NCBI RefSeq assembly: GCF_015223105.1
Contig: NZ_JADFTZ010000003.1
Location: 62,001-126,000 of the forward strand
From: Flavobacterium proteolyticum
GTDB taxonomy: Bacteria > Bacteroidota > Bacteroidia > Flavobacteriales > Flavobacteriaceae
DNA: 64,000 bases
Direction: 5' to 3'
Shown here in pieces: positions 27,575 through 36,900 of the stretch. Below the pieces are notes generated by a model. That model saw only the letters and a list, made by a program, of their open reading frames with translations, ran no database searches and was not told where the DNA came from. The translations under genes and the position numbers were made by a program. Positions within the stretch are counted from its first letter, which is position 1. Each line of letters begins with the position of its first letter.

Positions 27575-29494
27575 TTAGGTGAAATAAGTTAATTGAAATT
27601 TATTCTTAATCACTTCTTGAATATCATTAATAGGTTGAAAATCATTTTTAAGTTTTACTTTATCTAATTTCGATAACTCACTTAAATTCAAATACCTACC
27701 ATCGGATTCATTTTTTAAACCTTCTTCGATTCTGAACTTTAATAATTCGGCAAAAGCATCGGCACATGCCTCATAAACAGGTGCGTTTTGTGGTTCTAAT
27801 TCGGCTAATTTTGAATATCTTGAAATCGTATTGGATACATTCTTAATTCCTTTACTTAAAGATAAAATTCGAGCGGCATCAATTAAAGGCATTAAAGCTC
27901 TTCCTTTTAAATCAAACGTATCTTTGTGTTCGCCATCACTTTCTACTAAAAACTGGCGGAAAAACCCTAATGGAGGCGGATTTTTTAATGCATCAGCACC
28001 TAAATAAGCAAAAAACAATTGATTATCATTGGTCTCTTCGTGAATTGTTTTAGTAATTGTATCCACTAAAGATTCATTGCCATAAACAAAATCATAATCG
28101 AAAAAGATGGTAGATTCTAATGTATTTTTATCTGCAGGATTAATTATCCAACCTTTAAATTGGTTTTGCCAATCTGAAATAGACTTACACCAAAGCGGAT
28201 TGCTAGCCATCATTTCATCTGGACAAAAATTATATCCTACTTTATTTAATGTTTTTGTTACTTTCTCAGCCAATTGAAGAAAATATTCTTTTACAGCATC
28301 ATATTTCTCTTCTGGCACATCTTCAAAAATAATTGCATTGTCTTGATCGGTTAATAAAAGTTGTTCTTTTCTGCCTTGACTTCCTATGTTCATCCAAGCA
28401 AATTGGGCTGGAGGAGGAGTTCCAATTTTTTCAATAGCCAATTCAATAGCACGTTTGGTTATCGCCAAATTAATTTCGCCAACAATAGAACCAATATGAT
28501 TAATAGGAACATTTTTATCTAAAGAATGCTGAATTAATTCGACTAATTTATCTCGAACTTCTTTTAAATCAGCTGATTTTTGAGCTCGCTTAGATTGTTT
28601 TAAAAGAACCCCTGGATTATTTGCCTGAGCCACCACAATATCGTGTTCCGTGATAATTCCAGTAATTTCAGAATCAATAGAACCATCTTTTGTAACGCAC
28701 AAATGAGTTACATTGTTCTTTAACATAATAATTTGAGCTTCAGCAATTGATAAATTGTCGGCTACCGTAATTACGGGCGAAGTCATAATTTTATCGATTG
28801 TAACATCAATGGAATAGAGTCCGGTTGCAATTTTTGAACGTAAATCTTTATCAGTAACAATTCCGATAGGCTTACGATTTTCATGAATAATTATACTACC
28901 AATTTTACTGCTCGACATCGTTTGAGCCACGAATTTAACAACATCATTAGGTGAAGCTGTTATGGGATTAGAAGTGTATTTTATAGGTTGATAATATTGA
29001 ATTTCAGAACTTTGATCATTATAAATAACGTTTTCTGAAATTAATTTCCCTTTGTGATTTTTGTCGTATGGATTTCGGGTATTTGAAGCAAAACTTTCTA
29101 ATAGAAAACTCAACACATCTGGATTAGCCGCTACATAGGGTTTGAATGTTTCAATTGGAATAGCATAAACAATACTTTCTTCACGAGCTTTTGCTGTCAT
29201 AAGGTAGTTATTCTTAGCAAAAAATGGTCGTAATCCTAAAATATCGCCTTCATCACATTTATCAATCAAAACATCATCAGCATCTGAAGTCACAGATAAA
29301 CCAACAGCACCAGAAGCTACCACATAAAAAAAAGCATGCGTAGCATCATTAATTTTAAACAAAGTTTGATTTTTTTCTAGATAAAGTACTTGACATGTTT
29401 TAGCAATTTCAAGTAAGCTTTCATACGATATGCTTGAAAAAGGAGGATAATGTTTTAGAAAATCGGTGATGCGTTCTGCAATAGGGTTTTTCAT
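27575..29494 (-). CDS. cNMP-binding/CBS/DUF294 nucleotidyltransferase-like protein
   Basis: 639 aa from the ATG at 29494 (MKNPIAERIT); a longer ATG at 29524 is unlikely. Order of domains: cNMP-binding beta-roll (about 15-130), two CBS domains (about 160-290), a DUF294 nucleotidyltransferase core with GSQGRKEQLLLTDQDNA near residue 375, and a DUF294 C-terminal helical domain. The Gly-Ser and Asp-x-Asp residues of a GlnD-like nucleotidyltransferase are intact. It probably responds to nucleotide or energy status and modifies or regulates a partner. The target is unknown; its location by acs is suggestive. Confidence 0.87.
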   Translation of the reverse strand: MKNPIAERITDFLKHYPPFSSISYESLLEIAKTCQVLYLEKNQTLFKINDATHAFFYVVASGAVGLSVTSDADDVLIDKCDEGDILGLRPFFAKNNYLMTAKAREESIVYAIPIETFKPYVAANPDVLSFLLESFASNTRNPYDKNHKGKLISENVIYNDQSSEIQYYQPIKYTSNPITASPNDVVKFVAQTMSSSKIGSIIIHENRKPIGIVTDKDLRSKIATGLYSIDVTIDKIMTSPVITVADNLSIAEAQIIMLKNNVTHLCVTKDGSIDSEITGIITEHDIVVAQANNPGVLLKQSKRAQKSADLKEVRDKLVELIQHSLDKNVPINHIGSIVGEINLAITKRAIELAIEKIGTPPPAQFAWMNIGSQGRKEQLLLTDQDNAIIFEDVPEEKYDAVKEYFLQLAEKVTKTLNKVGYNFCPDEMMASNPLWCKSISDWQNQFKGWIINPADKNTLESTIFFDYDFVYGNESLVDTITKTIHEETNDNQLFFAYLGADALKNPPPLGFFRQFLVESDGEHKDTFDLKGRALMPLIDAARILSLSKGIKNVSNTISRYSKLAELEPQNAPVYEACADAFAELLKFRIEEGLKNESDGRYLNLSELSKLDKVKLKNDFQPINDIQEVIKNKFQLTYFT

Positions 29495-29634
29495 AAAGCT
29501 TTTATTTACGAAACGAAGATACAAAGTTTGAATTGCTTATTAAAGGAATTGCTTAAATTTTCTATTTTACATAATGTATATTATAATTCGTTTATAAAAC
29601 ATTATTAAAACTATTAAAATACTACTCAAAACGT

Positions 29635-29665
29635 TTGTGTAAAATTATAAGAAAGTTTAAGTTTG
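29635..29665 (+). promoter_or_regulatory. Bacteroidetes-type promoter TTG-N20-TAAGTTTG
   Basis: TTG at 29635-29637 and TAAGTTTG at 29658-29665 (exact TAnnTTTG). It lies just ahead of the small acidic protein gene and overlaps an in-frame ATG at 29663, which favours the start at 29687. Confidence 0.65.
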
Positions 29666-29686
29666 CAGTCCCTTATTACAAGAATC

Positions 29687-30055
29687 ATGGAAAACAGACA
29701 AGCCCTTAAATTAATCGAAAAGATTCAGAAAGAATTATTTAAAGATAATTTTGAAGTTTCTGAAATTGTAACTGATTTAAAAAAACTTAGAGAAATTACT
29801 TTAGAGTTAAATAATCCTGTTGTAACTAAAGCATTGCGTTTAGCTTACGAACATTTAGAAAACAATAATGGATTTTTTATTGGTATTCCAGATGATGAAC
29901 CTGTAGACAGTAAAGATGCTCACGTTGAAGCCAACATTTCGGAAGAAAATAATGTAGAAAGCTTTAATTACTTCCTTTCTTTATTGACTGATTTAGATAA
30001 GAAAAATAATCTATTAGATTTAAAAGAATACAACAAAGCATTTTTAGCTTTTTAA
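29687..30055 (+). CDS. Conserved small acidic protein, function unknown
   Basis: 122 aa from ATG 29687; the promoter element at 29658-29665 rules out the earlier ATG. Helical and acidic, with a first half like a coiled coil (MENRQALKLIEKIQKELFKDN...) and a polar middle (PDDEPVDSKDAHVEANISEEN). No signal peptide, no membrane segment and no motif I recognise. A terminator follows at 30082-30111. Confidence 0.65.
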   Translation: MENRQALKLIEKIQKELFKDNFEVSEIVTDLKKLREITLELNNPVVTKALRLAYEHLENNNGFFIGIPDDEPVDSKDAHVEANISEENNVESFNYFLSLLTDLDKKNNLLDLKEYNKAFLAF

Positions 30056-30081
30056 TTCAAAATTTCTATTTTACATAATAT

Positions 30082-30111
30082 AAATCGGTAAGAAAATATT
30101 TTTACCGATTT
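30082..30111 (+). terminator. Intrinsic terminator
   Basis: AAATCGGTAA (30082-30091) pairs perfectly with TTACCGATTT (30102-30111), followed by a T-run. It ends the small acidic protein transcript. Confidence 0.85.
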
Positions 30112-30202
30112 TTTTGTTTTTTTTAACGCTTACGCATCCTATATTATTTAATTTTGTTCCAATTAAATCCATTTACAGATTTGTAATTTATTTTGCTTTA
30201 TC

Positions 30203-30481
30203 ATGATAAAATCTTTTAGATCAATCGCCTTATTAGAAGGACTTTCCTTATTAGCTTTATTGTTTTTTGCAATGCCAATGAAATATATTGCTGGCGATCC
30301 TATTTATGTAAAAAATATTGGAATGGCGCATGGAGTCTTATTCATATTATATGTTGCATTTGCTATTTTAATTAAAAATGAGCAAAAATGGAATTTAAAA
30401 ACCTTTATGATAGTTTGTCTAGCATCAATTGTTCCATTTGGAACGTTTTATATTGAGAAAAAATATTTACAAAATTCGTAA
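30203..30481 (+). CDS. DUF3817 integral membrane protein
   Basis: 92 aa, three hydrophobic spans with the family pattern FRSIALLEGLSLLALLFFAMPMKY, then MAHGVLFILYVAF and a last span with PFGTFYIEKK. Function unknown. Its stop codon overlaps the start of the mechanosensitive channel gene by one base (TAATG), so they are translationally linked. Confidence 0.83.
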   Translation: MIKSFRSIALLEGLSLLALLFFAMPMKYIAGDPIYVKNIGMAHGVLFILYVAFAILIKNEQKWNLKTFMIVCLASIVPFGTFYIEKKYLQNS

Positions 30482-31728
30482 TGAAAATATTCAATTGGGC
30501 ATACGGTATTTTTAAAAGTCTCGACTTTAATAATGATGTAGCTTCTTATTTAAATTTAGGAGTTAACATCATCATTTTAGTGGTGGTTTCTTATGTTTTA
30601 GATTATATTTTTAAAAAAGCTTTCATAATATTTTTAGCCATTATTGCTGCTCGAACAAAATCTTCCTTTGATGATTTTTTAGTAGCTAATAAAACTGCTA
30701 AATATTTAGCCCACCTCTTCCCTCTTCTATTTATTTATAAGACAGTTCCTGTAATTTTAAATAATTTCACCTATTGGGAATATGTTTTTGAAAAAGGAGT
30801 TAAAATTTATATCATTATTCTTTCTCTTTGGATTACTCGAAGTATTTTTAATTCGCTTAGAGATTATTTAAAACAGAAACCTCGTTTTAGTGATAAACCT
30901 ATCGACAGTTATATTCAAGTAATCATGTTGTTTTTGTGGTTGTTTGGAATTATTTCTTTTGTATTGATTCTTTTTGATGTTAGTAAAACTACGTTATTAA
31001 CTACTTTTGGTTCTATTTCGGCTATTATCATTTTAATATTTAGAGATACTATTCTAGGATTTGTAGCGAGTATTTCTGTTTCTGTAAATGATATGGTGCG
31101 TATTGGCGATTGGATTACGATGGAAAAATTTGGTGCCGATGGCGATGTTGTAGAAATTAATCTAGCCACAGTAAAAGTTCGAAATTTTGATAATACAACA
31201 ACTACGATTCCAACCTACAGCCTAATATCGGATAGTTTCAAAAACTGGCGCGGAATGTTGGATTCCGATGGAAGAAGAATTAAACGTCATATATTGATAA
31301 AAGCTAATTCGGTGCGATTTATTCAAACAGATGAGTTAGAAAAATTCAAAAAAATTCAACATTTAACTTCTTATATCGAACACCGTCAAGCAGATATTGA
31401 CAAATACAATGCAAACAATAATATTGATAAAAGTATAATCGTAAACGGAAGAAATTTAACCAATCTAGGTTTGTTTAGAAAATACATCAATCAATATATC
31501 TTATCGCATCCCGGAATAAATAAAGAAATGCAGTTGATGGTACGTCATTTACAACCTACAGAAAAAGGAATTCCAATAGAAATTTATTGTTTTTCCAAAG
31601 ATAAAACGTGGTTGAATTACGAACATATTATGGCCGATATTTTTGATCATATTATGGCTTCTATGCCTTATTTTGATTTAGAAGTATCCGAACTTGGTTC
31701 AGCAAGCTTAAAAACACTAGCAGAATAA
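30481..31728 (+). CDS. MscS-family mechanosensitive channel, YbdG-like
   Basis: 415 aa. Five N-terminal spans (to about residue 190) end in a pore-type helix (TTFGSISAIIILIFRDTILGFVASISV), followed by the MscS beta domain (VNDMVRIGDWITM, GDVVEINLATVKVRNFDNTTTTIPTYSLIS) and a C-terminal alpha/beta region. Length and order fit E. coli YbdG (miniconductance channel) rather than MscS itself. It gates in response to membrane tension at the inner membrane. Followed by a strong terminator. Confidence 0.9.
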   Translation: MKIFNWAYGIFKSLDFNNDVASYLNLGVNIIILVVVSYVLDYIFKKAFIIFLAIIAARTKSSFDDFLVANKTAKYLAHLFPLLFIYKTVPVILNNFTYWEYVFEKGVKIYIIILSLWITRSIFNSLRDYLKQKPRFSDKPIDSYIQVIMLFLWLFGIISFVLILFDVSKTTLLTTFGSISAIIILIFRDTILGFVASISVSVNDMVRIGDWITMEKFGADGDVVEINLATVKVRNFDNTTTTIPTYSLISDSFKNWRGMLDSDGRRIKRHILIKANSVRFIQTDELEKFKKIQHLTSYIEHRQADIDKYNANNNIDKSIIVNGRNLTNLGLFRKYINQYILSHPGINKEMQLMVRHLQPTEKGIPIEIYCFSKDKTWLNYEHIMADIFDHIMASMPYFDLEVSELGSASLKTLAE

Positions 31729-31763
31729 TACAAAGTAATTAACAACTGATTCTTAATAACTTA

Positions 31764-31793
31764 AAATAACCTTCAAGAAATTGGAGGTTATTT
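31764..31793 (+). terminator. Intrinsic terminator
   Basis: AAATAACCTTCAA (31764-31776) pairs with TTGGAGGTTATTT (31781-31793) around GAAA, with one mismatch, and a nine-T run overlaps the second arm. Confidence 0.85.
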
Positions 31794-31828
31794 TTTTTTA
31801 AATTTAATTCAAACAAATTCACTTTATC

Positions 31829-32215
31829 ATGAAAACGAAAGAAGAATCGCTTTTAGAAATTAGAGGAGCAAGTATTGGAGTAATTACCGAACAATCAAGT
31901 TCTGAAGAAAAGTTTCAAAATCAGACATTACGCCCTATTTTGAAATTTCAAAATGAATTGTTTATTGAAGTTTTTAGAAATTACGCCATAAAACAAAAAG
32001 GCGTTTATTTCACACTTTCCCCAGAGAAAAAAGAAAATTACATTGAAAACGCCATTCAACGTGATATCAAATTCCGAAATTCATTAAAAGGAATTGTATT
32101 CGGAATGTTTACCGTTTCCGAATACAAAGAATACACCCAAAATTCATCCAACTTAAACAAGCGCATGATGAATTTATTAATCGAACGTTTAAAAAGTCAA
32201 ATTCAGATTATTTAA
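31829..32215 (+). CDS. Conserved hypothetical protein
   Basis: 128 aa, soluble, basic in the middle (ENYIENAIQRDIKFRNSLKGIVFGMFT). Similar proteins in Flavobacterium are sometimes labelled glyoxalase in databases, but I see no metal-binding pattern of that family and do not adopt the name. It stands alone between the MscS terminator and a repeat cluster. Confidence 0.6.
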   Translation: MKTKEESLLEIRGASIGVITEQSSSEEKFQNQTLRPILKFQNELFIEVFRNYAIKQKGVYFTLSPEKKENYIENAIQRDIKFRNSLKGIVFGMFTVSEYKEYTQNSSNLNKRMMNLLIERLKSQIQII

Positions 32216-32278
32216 TGTGTCAATAAGCAATTAGTCAATGTGCCAATGGTAAGAAAATAATTGACACATCGGCACATT
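32215..32278. repeat. Nested inverted repeats between convergent genes
   Basis: ATGTGTCAAT (32215-32224) pairs with ATTGACACAT (32260-32269), and AATGTGCC (32237-32244) pairs with GGCACATT (32271-32278). Together they fill the gap between two convergent genes and may serve as a terminator or be a mobile repeat remnant. Confidence 0.65.
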
Positions 32279-32288
32279 AAGCTATTGG

Positions 32289-32957
32289 CTAATTATATAA
32301 AGATTCTCCATTCAAATCAGTACTCAATACTTCGCTCATGTAGTCGAAGAATGGTCGCATGGCTTGAAAAGTTGCTAAAACTTCTTCCTGAAAATTAGGA
32401 GCCAAAACTTCTTTGTCCGAAAAATTTCGAGTGAGTAAATATTGCTTTTTGCGAATCAAATCAATAGCAGGATGCGTTTTATCGAAACCTTTTGGAGCAG
32501 TTTTTAACTCTTCGCCTTTTAATTCACTAAAGAATTTTTTGAAAGTTGCATCAGCAACAATCGTTCTAATTTCTTCATCATCCATTTCAAATTCTTTTCG
32601 AATACGATGCAAATCTGCTGCATTTGGTTCCCAAAAACCGCCACCTACAAAACTTCCTCCAGGTTCAATATGCAAATAATAACCGCCTCGAAGCATTGGT
32701 TTTGTTCGGGTAAACCCAACGCTAAAATGATTTTTGTATGGCGATTTATCCTTCGAAAAACGCACATCTCGGTAAATTCTAAAAATTTGAATACGCTCGA
32801 TACTATCGATTTTTCCCAACTGCTCGCCTACCGATCTAAAAAACGTTTTGGCTAATTTTTGTTCGGTTTCAAAAGCTTTTTTATTTGCCGCAAACCAATC
32901 GCGGTCGTTGTTTTCTTTAAGTTGTATTAGAGATTCTAAGGTTGATTTTTTTAGCAT
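32289..32957 (-). CDS. DUF2461 family protein
   Basis: 222 aa with the TIGR02453/DUF2461 pattern: LIQLKENNDRDWFAANK at the start, FRIYRDVRFSKDKSPYKNHF and GGYYLHIEPGGSFVGGGFWEP. Cytoplasmic; biochemical role unknown. The family is widespread in Bacteroidetes and actinobacteria. Confidence 0.87.
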   Translation of the reverse strand: MLKKSTLESLIQLKENNDRDWFAANKKAFETEQKLAKTFFRSVGEQLGKIDSIERIQIFRIYRDVRFSKDKSPYKNHFSVGFTRTKPMLRGGYYLHIEPGGSFVGGGFWEPNAADLHRIRKEFEMDDEEIRTIVADATFKKFFSELKGEELKTAPKGFDKTHPAIDLIRKKQYLLTRNFSDKEVLAPNFQEEVLATFQAMRPFFDYMSEVLSTDLNGESLYN

Positions 32958-32965
32958 ATTTTAAT

Positions 32966-33050
32966 TTTTTTAGCCACTGATTACACAGATTAGCACGGAT
33001 TATTTACTTTTAAAATTGTTTTAATCCTTTTAATCTTTTTAATCCTTGGC
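32966..33050. repeat. Degenerate GCCA...TGGC interspersed repeat
   Basis: TAGCCACTGATTACACAGATTAG opens and AATCCTTTTAATC...AATCCTTGGC closes an AT-rich block of about 85 bases. It resembles the block at 36836-36898. It lies between DUF2461 and the thioesterase gene. Confidence 0.5.
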
Positions 33051-33059
33051 AAAATGATA

Positions 33060-33449
33060 TTATTTTTTTAATCGATCTTCAATAAATTCGATTTGAGTTT
33101 TGCCGTGTGGTTTTGGTTTTCCAGTTTCATCTAAATTCACCATAGTGATGTTATCAATGGTAATGATTTTTTCGCGTGTCATCATATTACGCACTTCGCA
33201 TTTTAATACTAACGATGATTTTCCAAAATGTACCACATCTAAACCAATTTCTACGATATCGCCTTGTTTGGCAGCACTCATGAAATTAATTTCACTCATA
33301 AACTTGGTGACTACTTTTGGATTTTCCAATTGCACGATGGAATACAAAGCAGCTTCTTCATCTATCCAAGCCAATAATTTACCTCCGAATAATGTTCCGT
33401 TGGCATTCAAATCTTCGGGTTTAACCCATTTTCTTGTATGAAATCGCAT
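33060..33449 (-). CDS. YciA-like acyl-CoA thioesterase
   Basis: 129 aa hot-dog protein: KPEDLNANGTLFGGKLLAWIDEEAALYS holds the catalytic Asp/Glu pair and the Gly-rich turn of the YciA/acyl-CoA thioesterase type. It hydrolyses short to medium acyl-CoA esters. Hexameric family. No operon partner is evident; a repeat block separates it from DUF2461. Confidence 0.87.
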   Translation of the reverse strand: MRFHTRKWVKPEDLNANGTLFGGKLLAWIDEEAALYSIVQLENPKVVTKFMSEINFMSAAKQGDIVEIGLDVVHFGKSSLVLKCEVRNMMTREKIITIDNITMVNLDETGKPKPHGKTQIEFIEDRLKK

Positions 33450-33578
33450 TTTGAATTTTTATTTTAAAGGTAATGATTTTTCGAGAAATTTGGATATATT
33501 TGAATATATTTAATATGGAAGCATCTGACTAGAACAAACGATTAATTAGTTAATTCGTTAAAATAAAATTGATAAAAA

Positions 33579-33983
33579 ATGAATTTAACTGGCAAATGGC
33601 AAGGTTTTTACGAATATGGTAGTGGTTACGATCTACCTTATTTTGGACAACGTGTAAATATTATAGCTTCCATAACAGATGTAAATGGTTCGTTTACAGG
33701 AGAAATTAAAGAAGATGATTTAGAATTTTCAACAAAATTAAATGCAAATATTAAAGGTTTTGTTGAAGATGGCTTTATTTCTTTTGTAAAACAATACCCA
33801 AAATATCCTATAATTTCAGATGATTATTCATCAATTATAACATATGAAAATAAGACTTTAGAAATTGAACATGAAGGAATTTTAGATGATAATAATAATT
33901 CAATTTATGGAAATTGGTATATTATGACTGAAAATAATGATGAAATTGCGTCTCAAGGGATTTGGTTACTAACCAAAATATAA
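33579..33983 (+). CDS. Hypothetical beta-rich protein
   Basis: 134 aa, no signal peptide or membrane span. Sequence alternates short strands (GKWQGFYEYGSGYDLPYFGQRVNIIASI) and acidic turns. The opening GxW and barrel-like strand spacing recall lipocalin-type folds, but this is a guess. Its stop is 4 bases from the end of hisIE on the other strand. Confidence 0.55.
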   Translation: MNLTGKWQGFYEYGSGYDLPYFGQRVNIIASITDVNGSFTGEIKEDDLEFSTKLNANIKGFVEDGFISFVKQYPKYPIISDDYSSIITYENKTLEIEHEGILDDNNNSIYGNWYIMTENNDEIASQGIWLLTKI

Positions 33984-33987
33984 AATA

Positions 33988-34587
33988 CTACTTCTCCCTT
34001 CCCTTCAAAACCTCCACAACATCCTTCAATTCAAAACCTTTCGCTTGTAATAAAATTAAATAGTGAAACAATAAATCAGCACTTTCGGATAAGAATAAAT
34101 CGTTGTTGTTATCTTTGGCTTCAATAACTACTTCAACCGCTTCTTCTCCTACTTTTTGTGCTATTTTGTTAATTCCTTTTGCAAATAATGAAGCTACATA
34201 ACTCTTTTCAGAATCGGCATTTTCTTTGCGTTTTGTAATGGTGTTTTCTAATTTTGATAAAAATCCAAATTCTTGATTATTAGTTTCTTGCCAACATGTA
34301 TCTAAACCTGTGTGACAAGTTGGACCAACAGGTTTTACTTTCACTAAAAGGGTATCGTTATCGCAATCTTCTTTAATGGAAACTAGTTCTAAGAAGTTGC
34401 CACTTTCCTCGCCTTTTGTCCACAATCTGTTTTTGGTACGACTGAAGAAAGTTACTTTATTGGTCGCCAACGTTTGGTCTAATGCTTCTTGATTCATGTA
34501 GCCTAACATTAAAACATTTTTAGTTTCGTTATCTTGAATGATGGCTGGAATTAGGTTATCTGGGGTTTTGTTGAAGTTGATATTCAT
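33988..34587 (-). CDS. hisIE: Bifunctional phosphoribosyl-AMP cyclohydrolase/phosphoribosyl-ATP pyrophosphatase
   Basis: Histidine steps 2 and 3. The HisI domain (residues 1-110) has the zinc ligands in DCDNDTLLVKVKPVGPTCHTGLDTCW. The HisE domain (about 115-199) has SLFAKGINKIAQKVGEEAVEVVIEAKD with the acidic metal-binding helix. The start at 34587 (MNINFNKTP) is preferred to the ATG at 34614 because fused HisIE proteins begin near here. It is the last gene of the his operon. Confidence 0.95.
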   Translation of the reverse strand: MNINFNKTPDNLIPAIIQDNETKNVLMLGYMNQEALDQTLATNKVTFFSRTKNRLWTKGEESGNFLELVSIKEDCDNDTLLVKVKPVGPTCHTGLDTCWQETNNQEFGFLSKLENTITKRKENADSEKSYVASLFAKGINKIAQKVGEEAVEVVIEAKDNNNDLFLSESADLLFHYLILLQAKGFELKDVVEVLKGREK

Positions 34588-34659
34588 AGTTTTATTTTTA
34601 AACATATAAGTCATGTAAGTTGATTCGTTAAATTGAGTTTGTCTTTAAGTTCAAAAAAG

Positions 34660-35415
34660 TTACACCCTAATTGAAATATTTTGATTTTTTAAAAACTGTT
34701 TCAATTTAGGAATTTCGATTTCTTGATAGTGAAAAACACTGGCAGCTAAAGCTGCATCGGCTTTTCCGTTGATAAAGGTTTCTGCGAAATGTTCCCTAGT
34801 TCCCGCACCACCAGAAGCAATGATGGGAATATTTACGATTTCGGATAACTTGGCTAAGGCTTCATTAGCGAATCCATTTTTTGTTCCATCGTTATTCATG
34901 GAAGTGAATAAAATTTCGCCAGCACCTCGTTGCTCGACTTCTTTTGCCCAATCGAATAAATTTAATTCTGTAGGAACTTTTCCACCCACCAAATGAACCA
35001 TCCAATTACCATCAATTTGATTTGCATCAATAGCCACAACCACGCACTGACTTCCATATTTTGCTGCAATTTCATTAATCAAATCCGGATTTTTAACGGC
35101 AGAAGAATTAATTGAAATTTTATCCGCACCATTACGAAGCAACACATCTACATCCGCAACAGTTGAAATACCACCACCAACAGTAAACGGAATGTTTATT
35201 GCAGCCGCGACTTTTCTAACCAAGTCGATTAAAGTAGCACGACGTTCTTCTGTAGCTGAAATATCAAGAAAAACTAGTTCATCTGCGCCTGTTTCAGTGT
35301 ATTTTTTTGCCAATTCTACGGGATCACCAGCATCTTTTAAATCCACAAAATTGACACCTTTAACGGTTCGACCGTTTTTGATATCTAAGCAGGGAATGAT
35401 TCTTTTTGTGAGCAT
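34660..35415 (-). CDS. hisF: Imidazole glycerol phosphate synthase cyclase subunit
   Basis: 251-aa TIM barrel. It converts PRFAR plus ammonia (from HisH) into imidazole glycerol phosphate and AICAR. Active-site Asp11 in [11 protein letters not shown] and Asp130 in VAIDANQ are present, with the phosphate-binding GGGIST and ASGGAG loops. It lies 72 bases upstream of hisIE and 27 bases downstream of hisA. Confidence 0.96.
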   Translation of the reverse strand: MLTKRIIPCLDIKNGRTVKGVNFVDLKDAGDPVELAKKYTETGADELVFLDISATEERRATLIDLVRKVAAAINIPFTVGGGISTVADVDVLLRNGADKISINSSAVKNPDLINEIAAKYGSQCVVVAIDANQIDGNWMVHLVGGKVPTELNLFDWAKEVEQRGAGEILFTSMNNDGTKNGFANEALAKLSEIVNIPIIASGGAGTREHFAETFINGKADAALAASVFHYQEIEIPKLKQFLKNQNISIRV

Positions 35416-35442
35416 AAAATATTAAGTTTTGAGTATTAAGAA

Positions 35443-36204
35443 TTAAGACAAAATGTAGTTTTCTAATTGCTTTAAACTGATTCTGCCTTCGTAGATGGCT
35501 TTTCCTATAATCGTTCCTTCGCAACCTAATTCGGCTAACTTGGGTAATTCATCGAAAGTGGAAATTCCTCCTGAAGCGATGAGTTTTAATCTCGCTTCTC
35601 GGCTTCGCTCGAAATGACAATCTTGATTTGACAAATCGGAATCTAAAATTCTTTTGTATAATTCAAAACTTGGTCCTTCTAGCATTCCGTCTTTTGAAAT
35701 ATCGGTGCAAATCACATATTGAATTCCTTCTTGTTGGTAACTTTGAATAAACGGAATTACTTCTTCTTTGGATTCTTCTAACCAACCCGAAATAGCGACT
35801 TTTTCATTCATAGCATCAGCTCCTAAAATGATTTTATCTGCTCCGAATTGTTGAATCCATTTCTTGAAAACTTCGGGTTGTTTGATGGCAATACTTCCTC
35901 CTGTAATTTGATTAGCACCACTTTCAAAAGCAATTTTCAAATCAGCATCGGATTTTAAACCGCCACCAAAATCGATTTTTAAACTCGTTTTTGAAGCAAT
36001 TTGTTCCAAAATTTTGTAGTTCACAATTCTACTGAATTTTGCTCCATCTAAATCAACCAAATGCAAATACTGAATTCCGTGTGCTTCAAAGGATTTGGCA
36101 ACTTCAAGCGGATTTTCATTGTATATTTTCTTTGTATCATAATCACCTTTGGAAAGACGAACGCATTTTCCTTCGATGATGTCTATGGCTGGGATTATTC
36201 TCAT
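35443..36204 (-). CDS. hisA: ProFAR isomerase, with an in-frame repeat-derived insert
   Basis: TIM barrel that isomerises ProFAR to PRFAR. Asp8 (PAIDII) and the second catalytic Asp (CTDISKDG) are intact, as are GGGLKS and ASGGIS. At 253 aa it is about 10 residues longer than usual. The extra part (about 189-203, [14 protein letters not shown]) sits just before strand 7 (LKLIASGG) and looks like a translated interspersed repeat. The gene is probably still functional because the catalytic loops are unaffected and the operon is otherwise complete. Confidence 0.94.
   Translation of the reverse strand: MRIIPAIDIIEGKCVRLSKGDYDTKKIYNENPLEVAKSFEAHGIQYLHLVDLDGAKFSRIVNYKILEQIASKTSLKIDFGGGLKSDADLKIAFESGANQITGGSIAIKQPEVFKKWIQQFGADKIILGADAMNEKVAISGWLEESKEEVIPFIQSYQQEGIQYVICTDISKDGMLEGPSFELYKRILDSDLSNQDCHFERSREARLKLIASGGISTFDELPKLAELGCEGTIIGKAIYEGRISLKQLENYILS
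35589..35627. repeat. Short repeat element embedded in hisA
   Basis: In the coding direction it reads TGTCATTTCGAGCGAAGCCG and on to GAGAAGCGAGA, translated [11 protein letters not shown] recall CATTTCGAG..CGAGAAATG elements as frequent in flavobacterial intergenic regions; this is from memory. Its placement exactly in frame suggests a tolerated insertion. Confidence 0.6.
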
Positions 36205-36240
36205 ATCAAATTCAATTTCAAGAGCAATTTCAAGCTCAAA

Positions 36241-36822
36241 TTATAAGTTTAAAAAGTTTTTCAAAATTTGTTCTCCGAAGATTCCACTTTTTTCTGGGTG
36301 AAATTGTACTCCGAAAAAGTTATCGCGTTGCAATGCTGTGCTGTATTCGTGTTCATAATTCGTGGTAGCAATAGTGTTTTCAAATAATGTAGCATAATAA
36401 CTGTGAACCAAATACATGAATTCGTTTTCTTTAATTCCTTCAAACAATGGCGATTTCAGATTGTAAATCGTATTCCAACCCATTTGAGGAACTTTTACTT
36501 CTTGAGAAAATTTCACAACATTGACATCAAAAATTCCTAATCCATTGGTATTGCCTTCTTCTGAATGTTTACACATCAATTGCATGCCCAAACAAATTCC
36601 TAAAACCGGTTGTTTCAGGGTTGGAATCAACACATCTAATCCACTATCAACCAGCATTTTCATAGCACTACTCGCCTCGCCTACGCCAGGAAAAATTACT
36701 TTATCAGCTTTCTTTATCGTATTCCAATCATTAGTAACAATTCCTTTAAAACCAAGTCGTTCCAAAGCGAATAAGACGCTTTGTACATTTCCAGCTCCGT
36801 AATCTATTATTGCTATTTTCAT
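36241..36822 (-). CDS. hisH: Imidazole glycerol phosphate synthase glutaminase subunit
   Basis: Class I glutamine amidotransferase that feeds ammonia to HisF. About 193 aa from ATG 36822 (MKIAIIDYGAGN). Catalytic Cys in GICLGMQLM, and His-Glu in VQFHPEKSG. It follows the usual hisB-hisH-hisA-hisF order. Confidence 0.95.
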   Translation of the reverse strand: MKIAIIDYGAGNVQSVLFALERLGFKGIVTNDWNTIKKADKVIFPGVGEASSAMKMLVDSGLDVLIPTLKQPVLGICLGMQLMCKHSEEGNTNGLGIFDVNVVKFSQEVKVPQMGWNTIYNLKSPLFEGIKENEFMYLVHSYYATLFENTIATTNYEHEYSTALQRDNFFGVQFHPEKSGIFGEQILKNFLNL

Positions 36823-36835
36823 ATTTTTATTTTTT

Positions 36836-36898
36836 GCCACGAATTAAAGGATTTTCAGGATTTTATAATCCGTGTTAATCTTTGTAATCTGTGGCTTA
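36836..36898. repeat. GCCAC...GTGGC interspersed repeat within the his operon
   Basis: GCCACGAATTAAAGGATTTT... and ...AATCTTTGTAATCTGTGGC flank an AT-rich core between hisB and hisH. Same kind as 32966-33050. Confidence 0.55.
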
Positions 36899-36900
36899 TT

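Noticed and set aside
36261..36443. Extra minus-strand reading frame inside hisH
   Set aside because: It is out of frame with the conserved HisH glutaminase sequence and has no independent signal.
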